Translations under genes and position numbers: made by a program
NCBI RefSeq assembly: GCF_022829285.1
Contig: NZ_JAKSYI010000120.1
Span: 238,239-302,238, forward strand
Direction of reading: 5' to 3'
DNA: 64,000 nucleotides
Source: Methylobacterium sp. J-078
Lineage (GTDB): Bacteria; Pseudomonadota; Alphaproteobacteria; Rhizobiales; Beijerinckiaceae
Shown: one piece after another, positions 53,204 to 61,345 of the stretch
Layout: the number at the start of each line of letters is the position of its first letter
How positions within the stretch are numbered: position 1 is the first letter of the stretch
The notes under the pieces: generated by a model
Database searches by the model: none
Seen by the model: the letters and a program-made list of their open reading frames with translations, nothing else
Told to the model about the DNA's origin: nothing

Positions 53204-55116
53204 CGGGTCCGTTCCTGTGGGTCGGTGATCGGGGGTGAGGCGCCGATGACCCGGCGCAGGACCCGGCCGACCTGTGCCGCGGAATAGGGTTTGTGAAGCA
53301 GTTCGAAGCCGTGGCTGTCCTCGCGTGCCAGGACATGGCTGTAGCCGGAGGCCAGGACCACCGGCAGGGCGGGGATGCGGAGGCGCAACGTGGTGGCGAG
53401 CGCGATGCCGCCCATGCCGGGCATGACGACGTCGGAGAACACGGCCCGGAAACCGGCCCCGTCTGCCCCGAGGCGTTCGAGCGCCTCTTCCGCGTTCACG
53501 ACCCACTCGGGCGCGTATCCGAGGTCCTCAAGGATCTGCGAGCAGAAGCCTCCGACCTCCAGGTTGTCCTCCACGAGCAGGATGCGCTGGCCGAGGCCCG
53601 CCGGTGACAGGCCGGCATCGGGGTCGGCGGCCGCTGCCTCCGCGGGCTCGGACGAGACCTCCGGGAGGTAAAGGGTGAAAATCGTGCCTCTGCCGACTTC
53701 GCTCGCCACGTCGACGTCGCCGCCGGACTGCTTGGCGAACCCGAATACCTGGCTGAGGCCGAGCCCCGTGCCGCGGCCGACATCCTTGGTCGTGAAGAAC
53801 GGCTCGAAGATGCGCCCGAGCACGTCCGGGGGGATGCCCGAGCCGGTGTCTGCGAGCGAGACCGTGGCGAACGGCCCCCGCGATCCGGCATGGCCCCTGA
53901 TCATCGGCATGGATTGTCCGGCCGAGACCCGCATCGTCAGCGTCCCGCTGCCATCCATGGCATCGCGGGCGTTGACGGCGATGTTCACCAGGGCCGTCTC
54001 GAACTGGTTGAGGTCGGCGCGCACCAGGGTGGGCCGATCCGATGCCTCGACCCTGACGCGGATGCGCGCGCCGGTGATGGTGTCGAGCATCTCGGCCACG
54101 CCGCGCAGGCGCTCGCCGACCTCGAACACCTCGGGCTTCAGCGACTGCCGGCGCGCGAATGCCAGGAGCTGTCCGGTGAGCTTGGCGGCGCGGTCGACCG
54201 TGTCGGAGACGGCGTCCATGTACCGCTTGCGACGCTCCTCAGGCAGGTCCGGGCGGCGTAGGAAATCGACGGACGAGCGGATGATGGTCAGCAGGTTGTT
54301 GAAGTCGTGCGCCACGCCGCCGGTCAACTGGCCGACGGCTTCGAGCTTCTGCGATTGCCGCAGGTCCTGCTCCATCCGCTCGCGCTCGGCCGCCTCGGCG
54401 ACGAGCCGGGCGTTCGCCTCGGCGAGTTCGGCGGTCCGAGCCGCCACCTGGCCTTCGAGGGAAGCCCCCGCCTCCCGCAGGAGGGCGGCCTGGGCCTCGA
54501 GTTCCGCGTGGAGGGCCACGACGCCCCTGTTCGTCTCGGCGAGTTCCCGATTCAGGCGCTCGGCCTCCTCCTGGCGCTCGGCGAGTTCGGCGAGGCTGCG
54601 CAGAAGGTCGCGATTCTGCTCGCGGAGCGCGGTCGCCGGCTTGTCCGTCCGAGCACGGGCGACCTCCTCGGTCAGGGTCGCCAACCCGCGGCCGGTGAAG
54701 GTCTGGGAGCCGAACGGCAGCCGCATCCCGAACGTGACCACCGTGCCTTGGCCGACGATGGACTCGATCTCGAAACGGTCCATCAGCCGGCGCGATCCGG
54801 TGATGCCGATGCCGAGCCCGGTGGTCGAGCGGTAGCGCCCCTCCAGGATGGTATCCAGGTTGGGAATGCCCGGTCCCCGGTCGAGGATGCGGATCACCAG
54901 GACCTGGCCGCCAGCCGCCGCGTCGAGGCCGTACTCGACCCGTCCGCCGCCGGCGTAGCCGTAGGCGTTGCGTGCGATCTCCGACACCGCCGTAGCGATC
55001 CGGGTCTGGTCCTGGACGCCGAACCCCAGGCGCTCCGCCAGGCCGCGCACGCGCTGACGCACCGCGATGATGTCATCCTCGTGCTCGATCAGGCTTGCGA
55101 GGAGCGGCCATCTCAT
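53200..55116 (-). CDS. Hybrid histidine kinase with N-terminal RsbT-like ATPase domain
   Basis: About 638 residues. Residues ~1-135 are an RsbT/RsbW-type GHKL domain: EHEDDIIAVRQRVRGLAERL, AVSEIARNAYGYAGGG (N-box), LDRGPGIPNLD and GLGIGITGSRRLMDRFEIES. A coiled coil (~165-260) follows. HisKA has GQLTGGVAHDFNNLLTIIRS, the second ATPase has NIAVNARDAMDG and GTGLGLSQVFGF, and the receiver has VFSDVVMPGMGG and LLHKPYS. So one chain carries two GHKL ATPases and a receiver. The kinase-receiver part is a paralogue of 27581-30031. ATG 55116 overlaps the preceding stop. It plausibly receives the stressosome signal through its RsbT-like head. Confidence 0.9.
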   Translation of the reverse strand: MRWPLLASLIEHEDDIIAVRQRVRGLAERLGFGVQDQTRIATAVSEIARNAYGYAGGGRVEYGLDAAAGGQVLVIRILDRGPGIPNLDTILEGRYRSTTGLGIGITGSRRLMDRFEIESIVGQGTVVTFGMRLPFGSQTFTGRGLATLTEEVARARTDKPATALREQNRDLLRSLAELAERQEEAERLNRELAETNRGVVALHAELEAQAALLREAGASLEGQVAARTAELAEANARLVAEAAERERMEQDLRQSQKLEAVGQLTGGVAHDFNNLLTIIRSSVDFLRRPDLPEERRKRYMDAVSDTVDRAAKLTGQLLAFARRQSLKPEVFEVGERLRGVAEMLDTITGARIRVRVEASDRPTLVRADLNQFETALVNIAVNARDAMDGSGTLTMRVSAGQSMPMIRGHAGSRGPFATVSLADTGSGIPPDVLGRIFEPFFTTKDVGRGTGLGLSQVFGFAKQSGGDVDVASEVGRGTIFTLYLPEVSSEPAEAAAADPDAGLSPAGLGQRILLVEDNLEVGGFCSQILEDLGYAPEWVVNAEEALERLGADGAGFRAVFSDVVMPGMGGIALATTLRLRIPALPVVLASGYSHVLAREDSHGFELLHKPYSAAQVGRVLRRVIGASPPITDPQERTR

Positions 55117-56108
55117 GCCGCGTCTCCCCGCACGACGAGCACGGTGGCGTCGTCGCGGGCACGGGCGAAGTCGCGGAAGATCACCCCGGCCACCAGCGTC
55201 GGATGCGCCGCGGCGAGACCCGGATGGGCGTCGATGGACCATCCGGTCGCGATGCCGTCGGAGCAGAGCACGAACAGGTCCCGCGCCTGCATCGGATACT
55301 CGAATTCCCGAATGCGCCGCGCCGCGTGGCCAGCCGTCCCGGCGAGGCTGACCGTTCGCTTGGTCGCCGTGCCGGACACGACGGCCCCCAGGACGTTGCC
55401 GATGCCCGCGAGCGCGATGGTCGCCTGATTCCGTGCGTAGCGCGCCACGGAGACCGCACCGCCCCTGGTATGGGAAAGGCCTGCATGGATGGCGGCGAGG
55501 ATCGCGGCGGGCGGCTCGTCCTGATGGCGACGAAACAGCCTGAGGGCCTCCTCGGAAGCCTTGGCGGCCTCGGGTCCGTGGCCGAGCCCGTCCGCCACGA
55601 CAACGGTCCAGCCGTCGGCGCGCTCACGCACGGCGTAGGCATCGCCGTTGGCGGTCTCGCCCTTGAGCGGCACCGTCACGGCCCCGAAGGCCGGCATCGC
55701 GTCCGAGGCAGCCGGCCGGTCGCCGGAGAGGCGTGCGAGCACCGCCGTGCCGAGGCCCGGTCGGGACACGATGTCGAAGGCGTCGGAGAGGCGGCGTACG
55801 GCGCCCAAACCCTCGCCGGCGCTGCCGCCGGTGGAATGCCCGTCGCGCAGGGCCAAGCCGAGGTCGAGGAAGCCCGCGCCCTTGTCGAGGACGAGGATCT
55901 CGACTCCCGAGCCGGTCTCGTCCTCGTAGATGCCCACCAGAACCTCGCCCGGCACGCCGTACTTCACGACGTTCGTGGCGAGTTCGGTGACGACCAGGGC
56001 GACCCTGCCTGCCGCGGTCGCGTCGAAGCCTATGGCTTGCGCGTTGGCCACCGCCCTCCGCCGCGCCTCGGCCACCTGGCTCGCTTCCGTGACGGTGATC
56101 CGCTCCAT
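55113..56108 (-). CDS. Anti-sigma-type ATPase fused to SpoIIE/PP2C phosphatase
   Basis: 331 residues. The N-terminal ~130 are an RsbW-like GHKL domain (ALVVTELATNVVKYGVPGEV, LDKGAGFLDLG, GLGAVRRLSDAFDI). The C-terminal ~190 are a SpoIIE-type PP2C with metal-binding Asp motifs NGDAYAV, VVADGLGHG, LCSDGIATG and ARDDATVLVV. Small phosphatases in this position (RsbX-like) dephosphorylate RsbR/RsbS and reset the stressosome; the ATPase half could bind STAS or RsbT-like partners. It starts 2 bp after rsbT stops, with GGAAG upstream, and its stop overlaps the hybrid kinase ATG. Confidence 0.88.
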   Translation of the reverse strand: MERITVTEASQVAEARRRAVANAQAIGFDATAAGRVALVVTELATNVVKYGVPGEVLVGIYEDETGSGVEILVLDKGAGFLDLGLALRDGHSTGGSAGEGLGAVRRLSDAFDIVSRPGLGTAVLARLSGDRPAASDAMPAFGAVTVPLKGETANGDAYAVRERADGWTVVVADGLGHGPEAAKASEEALRLFRRHQDEPPAAILAAIHAGLSHTRGGAVSVARYARNQATIALAGIGNVLGAVVSGTATKRTVSLAGTAGHAARRIREFEYPMQARDLFVLCSDGIATGWSIDAHPGLAAAHPTLVAGVIFRDFARARDDATVLVVRGDAA

Positions 56109-56110
56109 GC

Positions 56111-56515
56111 TCACTTCCACCGCGCGATGGTGACGCGCGTGCCCATCCCGGGCGTCGACGCGATGTGGAATTCGTTCGAGAGGCGCTTGGCCCCGCCCAG
56201 GCCCAGACCGAGCCCCCCACCGGAGGTGTAATGGTCGGTCATGGCCTGCTCGATGTCGGCGATGCCCGGCCCCGTGTCCTCGAAGGTCAGACGCAGGCCC
56301 TTGCGGGCCCCGTTCTGGACGATCTCGGCGCGGACGTCGCCACCCCCGCCATAGTCGAGGGTGTTGCGCGCGAGTTCGCTCGCGGCGGTGACGATCTTCG
56401 TCTGGTCGACGAGCCCGAGCCCGATCTCCACCGCGAGCGCGCGCACCCGCTGACGCACGCGGACGACGTCGCCGCCTGAGCGGATCGGGAGGGTCTCAGC
56501 TTTCGAGACCGTCAC
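56111..56515 (-). CDS. rsbT: Stressosome serine/threonine kinase RsbT
   Basis: 134 residues, a GHKL ATPase. RSGGDVVRVRQRVRALAVEI, TAASELARNTLDYGGGG (N-box), EDTGPGIADIEQAM and GLGLGLGGAKRLSNEFHIAS match RsbT. In Bacillus it phosphorylates RsbR and RsbS on stress, then leaves to activate RsbU. GTG 56515 lies inside the end of rsbS (20-bp overlap), so the genes are coupled. No RsbU-like PP2C with an N-terminal RsbT-binding domain is next to it. The likely output is the downstream ATPase-phosphatase or the hybrid kinase. Confidence 0.93.
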   Translation of the reverse strand: MTVSKAETLPIRSGGDVVRVRQRVRALAVEIGLGLVDQTKIVTAASELARNTLDYGGGGDVRAEIVQNGARKGLRLTFEDTGPGIADIEQAMTDHYTSGGGLGLGLGGAKRLSNEFHIASTPGMGTRVTIARWK

Positions 56516-56894
56516 GGTCGCTCCCGTGCCCGTCCTCCTCGGACAGCCGCGCCTGAATCAGGGCCATGCCACGCTCCACGTTGAGGGCGGTCCTGATGCC
56601 TGTGAGCTCCAGGCCCAACTCGACCAGCGTGATGGCGACCGCCGGACGCATCCCGGCCACGACCGTCTCGGCGTCGAGGACGCGCGCGATGGCGGCGATG
56701 CTCACCAGCATGCGCCCGATGAAGGAATCCACGATTTCCAGTGCCGAGATCTCGATGAGGACGCCGCGTGCGCCGGTGCGCACGATCATCGCCGTGAGGT
56801 CCTCCTCCAGGGCCAGCGCGAGGTGGTCGTGCATGTCGACCTGGATGGTGACGATCAGCACGCCACCGAGCTTGAGAATCGGGATGCGCTCCAT
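56496..56894 (-). CDS. rsbS: Stressosome scaffold STAS protein RsbS
   Basis: 132 residues, a single STAS domain. MERIPILKLGGVLIVTIQVD and GARGVLIEISALEIVDSFIG place the phospho-acceptor at Ser57, equivalent to B. subtilis RsbS Ser59. VVAGMRPAVAITLVELGLEL is the following helix. It forms the stressosome core with RsbR and binds RsbT. It starts 4 bp downstream of rsbR. The C-terminal ~15 residues (EEDGHGSDRDGLES) are an acidic tail beyond the usual end. Confidence 0.94.
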   Translation of the reverse strand: MERIPILKLGGVLIVTIQVDMHDHLALALEEDLTAMIVRTGARGVLIEISALEIVDSFIGRMLVSIAAIARVLDAETVVAGMRPAVAITLVELGLELTGIRTALNVERGMALIQARLSEEDGHGSDRDGLES

Positions 56895-56898
56895 GGCC

Positions 56899-57774
56899 TC
56901 AGCGGCGCTCCTCGGCCGGAGCCTGCTGGCGCACCACCTTGCGGCCGGTCCGCCGCAGGGCGACCGCGAAGGCGTCGGCCAGCGTCGCCTTCGAGACGAC
57001 GTTCAGCTCGACGCCGAGGTGCACCATGGTCTGGGCGATCTGCGGCCTGATGCCGGACACGATGCAGTCGGCCCCCATCAGGCGCGCCGCCGCGACGGTC
57101 TTCAGCAGATGCTGGGCGACAAGCGTGTCGACGGTCGGCACGCCGGTGATGTCGATGATGGCGATCTCGGCTTCCTCGTCGACGATGGCCTGCAGCAGAT
57201 TTTCCATCACGACGCCCGTGCGGGCGCTGTCGAGGGTGCCGATCAACGGCAGCGCCAGGATGCCGTCCCAAAGGCGGACCACGGGCGTGGAGAGCTCGGC
57301 GATCTCCTGTCCCTGGCGTCCGATCACCTCCTCGCGGCTCGCCAGGAAGACTTCCATGGTCTGAAGCCCGAGGCGGTCGAGCACTTTGCTCGCGGCCCAC
57401 GTTCCCGCCGCCAACCCTTGCGCGTCCGTTCCATGGGTCTTCACAAGAGCCTCGAAAACCCGTTCCTTGAGCGAGAACACGAAGTTTGCGGTGTCCGTCG
57501 GGGTGAAACCCTGGATGGCGCGCGAGCGCGAGATGTCGGCGAGGGTCTCGCGGATCGAAGCGAAGCCTTCCGCGTCGGCGTCGAGGCCGCCACCGGCGAG
57601 TGCTTCCCGCAGGAGGCCGAGGACCGTCTTGGCCTGGGTCCGGAGCTCGGCCTCGCGGATGCGGCCGCTCCGCAGGGACGTTCCATCTCGAAGGGACGCG
57701 ATCCAGGCGTCGAGGATCGTGACCTCGTCCTCCGCGAGCGTCCTCTCAAGGACCCCTGCACCGTCCATCGTCAT
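56899..57774 (-). CDS. rsbR: Stressosome sensor-scaffold RsbR-type protein
   Basis: About 291 residues. The N-terminal ~150 are helical (RsbRD-like/globin-like sensor, WIASLRDGTSLRSGRIREAE). The linker helix then shows the RsbR signature IAELSTPVVRLWDGILALPL IGTLDS. The STAS domain has IIDITGVPTVDTLVAQHLLK with Thr217 at the position of RsbRA Thr171, and SGIRPQIAQTMV with Thr249 possibly at the second site. I chose ATG 57774 because AAGGA is 8 nt upstream; TTG 57777 is possible. It is the first gene of the coupled six-gene operon. The sensed signal is unknown. Confidence 0.93.
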   Translation of the reverse strand: MTMDGAGVLERTLAEDEVTILDAWIASLRDGTSLRSGRIREAELRTQAKTVLGLLREALAGGGLDADAEGFASIRETLADISRSRAIQGFTPTDTANFVFSLKERVFEALVKTHGTDAQGLAAGTWAASKVLDRLGLQTMEVFLASREEVIGRQGQEIAELSTPVVRLWDGILALPLIGTLDSARTGVVMENLLQAIVDEEAEIAIIDITGVPTVDTLVAQHLLKTVAAARLMGADCIVSGIRPQIAQTMVHLGVELNVVSKATLADAFAVALRRTGRKVVRQQAPAEERR

Positions 57775-57858
57775 CAAGTCATCCTTGTCATCGCCGTTCC
57801 GGGTCTACCCTGCTCGGAGCGCGTTCGATAGGCGCCATCGCGGTGGCAGACATCCATG

Positions 57859-57874
57859 CAGCAACTTGTTGCTG
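57859..57874. promoter_or_regulatory. Palindrome upstream of the stressosome operon
   Basis: CAGCAAC-TT-GTTGCTG is an inverted repeat with 7-bp arms, about 85 bp upstream of the rsbR start and within the promoter region. It may be an operator for an unidentified regulator. The rest of the 57775-58097 interval contains no gene I can support. Confidence 0.4.
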
Positions 57875-58097
57875 GTCCACGAGGTTCGGATCCCCCCCTG
57901 CCGGCCTGCGGAAATCGGAGCCCGGCGGCCGCTGCGACGCCGCCGCGATGGCATGACCACCTTCGTCGCAGCGGACGAACTCCGCGCGGCCCGGAACGGG
58001 GGGAGGGACGCGGCCTCCACCGAGATAGGGAGCCGGCCCTCGCCGGCCCTCGCGTCGCTGGCGTTGAACGGCTCCGTCTCTTCGCGCACCGTTCGAC

Positions 58098-61000
58098 CTA
58101 TGTTGCGTCCTTGGCCGAGCCGCTGCGCCGAGCGATGCCCGGAACCTCCGCGTGCAGCGCCGGGGCGCGCGTCGCGTCATCGTCGGCAGGCGACGGAGTT
58201 GCTCGCTTCCGGCGGGCGGCCGAGGCGATCAGCACGTAGAAGAGGGGCGTGACGAACACCGCCAGCACGGTCGCGGTGATCATGCCGCCAAGCACGCCGG
58301 TGCCGATGGCGCGCTGGCTGTTCATGCTGGCCCCCGTGGCGATGGCGAGCGGCACCACACCGAGGATGAAGGCGAACGAGGTCATCACGATGGGCCGGAA
58401 GCGCAGGGCGCAGGCTGCCAGCGCGGCCTCGCGCACCGAGCGGCCCTGCGCCACGAGGTCCTTGGCGACCTCGATGATCAGGATGGCGTTCTTGGCGGTC
58501 AGGCCGATCACCGTAATCAGGCCGACCTTGAAGTAGACGTCGTTGGGCATGTCGCGCATCAGCATGGCGAAGACCGCGCCGACCACGCCCGTCGGCACCA
58601 CCAGCAGCACGGCGAGCGGGATCGACCAGCTCTCGTAGAGCGCCGCGAGGCAGAGGAAGACGCAGAACAGCGACAGGGCGAGCAGATAGACCGCCTGGCT
58701 CCCTGAGAGCTTCTCCTGCAGGGACTGGCCGGTCCAGGCGTAGTCGAAACCGGCCGGCAGTTGCCCGGCCAAACGCTCCATCTCCGCCATGGCGTCGCCG
58801 CTGGCATAGCCCGGGGCCGCCGTGCCGCCGAACTTGATGCTGGGATAGCCGTTGAAGCCGACCACCTGGGCCGGGCCCATGGTCCATTGCAGCCGCGCGA
58901 AGGATTGTAGCGGCACCATCTGGCCCCGGGCATTGCGCACGTTCAGATCGAGCAGATCCTCGGCCTTCATCCGCCGCCCGGCCTCGGCCTGCACGATCAC
59001 CCGCTGCATGCGGGCCTGGTTCGGGAAGTCGTTGACGTAGGCCGACCCGAGGCTCGTCGAGAGCGTGTCGTTGATCTCCGCGAAGGTGACGCCGAGCGCG
59101 TTCGCCTTCTCGCGGTCGATCAGGAGTTCGACCTGCGGCGCCGTCGGCAGGCCCTCGACGTAGACGCCCTGGAGAACCGGGCTCTGCGCGGCGGCGGAGA
59201 GAAGCCGGTCGCGGGCTGCCGCCAGGGCGGCGTAGCCCTGCTGGCCCTTGTCCTGCAGGCGGAAGCTGAAGCCGCTGGAATTGCCGAGGGAGTCGATGGC
59301 CGGCGGGGCGAGACTCATGGCGACGGCGTCGGGCAGGCCGGCCAGCATGGCGTTGGCGCGGGCGCTGATGGCGTCGGCGCCGTCGGACGGCCCGCGTTCC
59401 GGCCACGGCTTCAACCCGACGAAGTTCAGCGCCGCGTTCTGGCCCTGGCCGGAGAAGCCGAAGCCGAGCAGGACGGTCTGGTTGTCGACGCCGGGCTCGC
59501 GGGCGAAATGCGCCTCGATCCGCCTGGCGACGTCGAGGGTGCGCTCGGCCGAGGATTCCGGCGGGGTCTGCACATCGACGATGATGAAGCCCTGGTCCTC
59601 GACGGGCAGGAAGCTCGACGGCATGCGGACGTAGCCCCACCCCAACGCCGCGATGAGCGCGGCGTAGACGACGAGGGCGTGCACGGGCCGGGCTAGCATC
59701 GCGCTTACCCCGGACCGGTAGGCCTCCGTTGCGGCGGCGAAGCGGCGGTTGAACCAGCCGAACACGCCACCCTTGGCGTGGCCGTGACCGGCCGCGACGG
59801 GCTTGAGCAGGGTCGCGCACAGGGCCGGGGTCAGCGACAGCGCCAGGAAGGCCGAGAAGGCGATGGAGGTCGCCATGCTAACGGCGAACTGGCGGTAGAT
59901 CACCCCGACGGAGCCGGGGAAGAACGCCATCGGCACGAACACCGCGACCAGCACCAGGGTGATGCCCACGATGGCGCCGGTGATCTGCCCCATGGCCTTG
60001 GCGGTGGCGGCGCGCGGGGACAGGCCCTCCTCGACCATGATCCGCTCGACGTTCTCCACCAACACGATGGCGTCGTCGACGAGGATGCCGATCGCCAGCA
60101 CCATGCCGAACATGGTCAGCACGTTGATGGAGAAGCCGGCGAGCAGCAGGGCGCCGCAGGTGCCGAGCAGGGCCACCGGCACCACGATGGTCGGGATGAT
60201 CGTGTAGCGAATGTTCTGGAGGAACAGGAACATCACCGCGAACACCAGCGCCATCGCCTCGGCGAGGGTCATCAGCACCTGCCGGATCGAGACCTCGACG
60301 AAGGGGGTGGTGTCATAGGGGATACTGACCCTCACGTTGGCGGGCAGGGACTTGCTAAGCTGGGCGATCTTGGCCCGCACGCCCGTGGCGGCGGCGAGGG
60401 CATTGCCGCCGGGCGCGAGCTGGATGCCGATGCCGGCGGCGGGACGCCCGTCGAGGCGGGTCTGCATGGCGTAGGACTGGCCGGCGAGCGCGACCTCCGC
60501 GACATCGCGCAGGCGCACCAGCGAGCCGTCCATGTTGGCGCGCAGGACGATCTCGCCGAACTCGCGCGGCGTCGTCAGCTGTCCCTTCACCAGGACGTTC
60601 GTCGCGATGCGCTGGCCTTGCCTGGCCGGCTGCGCCCCGACGATGCCGGAGGCGATCTGGGCGTTCTGCGCGCCCACCGCCGCCGTGACGTCGGCCGCCG
60701 TCAGGTTGAGGCCGACGAGCTTGACCGGATCGATCCAGATCCGCAGGGCTTTCTCGGACGAGAACAGGGTGGCGCGCCCGACCCCCGGCACGCGCCGCAA
60801 TTCACCGAGCACGCGCCGGGCGGCGAGGTCGCCGAGATCGATCTCGCTCATGGCGTCGTCGCGGGAACTGAGGGTGACGAACTGCAGGAAGCTCGTGCTG
60901 GCTTCCTCGACGATGACGCCCTGCTGGGCCACCGCCCGCGGTAGCCGCGCCTCGATGCGCTTGATCCGGTTCTGGACCGCGACGGTGGCCTTTGAGGCAT

Positions 61001-61295
61001 CCGAGCCCGGCGCGAACGAGGCCATGATCTGGGCCTGGCCCGAGGTGTCGCTGGTGCTCTCGAAGTACATGAGCCCCGGGATGCCGTTGAGCTCCTCCTC
61101 GATGATGCGGGTGACGCCGTCGTAGAGACGCTCGGGCGGGGCGCCCGGATAGGTCGCCGTGACCTGGATCGTGACGGGGGCCACGTCCGGGTACTGCGAC
61201 ACCGGCAGGACGGCGATGGAGATCGCCCCCACCAGCATGATGAACAGCGAGATCGCCCAGGCGAAGATCGGGCGGTCGATGAAGAACCGGGTCAT
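58098..61295 (-). CDS. RND efflux permease, HAE1 family, pump 2
   Basis: 1065 residues. The N-terminus MTRFFIDRPIFAWAISLFIM is typical. Proton-relay residues are GILVDDAIVLVENV and LTAKNAILIIEVAKDLV. SSFLPVEDQGFIIVDVQTPP opens the second half. It is encoded 50 bp after its adaptor, and an outer-membrane channel is absent. Like pump 1 it is AcrB/MexB-like, but the two differ enough in sequence to be separate lineages and not a recent duplication. It is the last gene of the SMR-TetR-MFP-RND operon. Confidence 0.96.
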   Translation of the reverse strand: MTRFFIDRPIFAWAISLFIMLVGAISIAVLPVSQYPDVAPVTIQVTATYPGAPPERLYDGVTRIIEEELNGIPGLMYFESTSDTSGQAQIMASFAPGSDASKATVAVQNRIKRIEARLPRAVAQQGVIVEEASTSFLQFVTLSSRDDAMSEIDLGDLAARRVLGELRRVPGVGRATLFSSEKALRIWIDPVKLVGLNLTAADVTAAVGAQNAQIASGIVGAQPARQGQRIATNVLVKGQLTTPREFGEIVLRANMDGSLVRLRDVAEVALAGQSYAMQTRLDGRPAAGIGIQLAPGGNALAAATGVRAKIAQLSKSLPANVRVSIPYDTTPFVEVSIRQVLMTLAEAMALVFAVMFLFLQNIRYTIIPTIVVPVALLGTCGALLLAGFSINVLTMFGMVLAIGILVDDAIVLVENVERIMVEEGLSPRAATAKAMGQITGAIVGITLVLVAVFVPMAFFPGSVGVIYRQFAVSMATSIAFSAFLALSLTPALCATLLKPVAAGHGHAKGGVFGWFNRRFAAATEAYRSGVSAMLARPVHALVVYAALIAALGWGYVRMPSSFLPVEDQGFIIVDVQTPPESSAERTLDVARRIEAHFAREPGVDNQTVLLGFGFSGQGQNAALNFVGLKPWPERGPSDGADAISARANAMLAGLPDAVAMSLAPPAIDSLGNSSGFSFRLQDKGQQGYAALAAARDRLLSAAAQSPVLQGVYVEGLPTAPQVELLIDREKANALGVTFAEINDTLSTSLGSAYVNDFPNQARMQRVIVQAEAGRRMKAEDLLDLNVRNARGQMVPLQSFARLQWTMGPAQVVGFNGYPSIKFGGTAAPGYASGDAMAEMERLAGQLPAGFDYAWTGQSLQEKLSGSQAVYLLALSLFCVFLCLAALYESWSIPLAVLLVVPTGVVGAVFAMLMRDMPNDVYFKVGLITVIGLTAKNAILIIEVAKDLVAQGRSVREAALAACALRFRPIVMTSFAFILGVVPLAIATGASMNSQRAIGTGVLGGMITATVLAVFVTPLFYVLIASAARRKRATPSPADDDATRAPALHAEVPGIARRSGSAKDAT

Positions 61296-61345
61296 GGGAC
61301 TGCGCCTGCGCGAGCGGGGCCGGGATGGTGGGGCGTCGGGCTTGA

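Noticed and set aside
49214..53287. A 1357-codon plus-strand open frame overlapping RND permease 1
   Set aside because: It is the +2 shadow of the permease, dominated by Arg/Pro/Gly/His, and runs through a terminator hairpin into antisense of the GAF gene.
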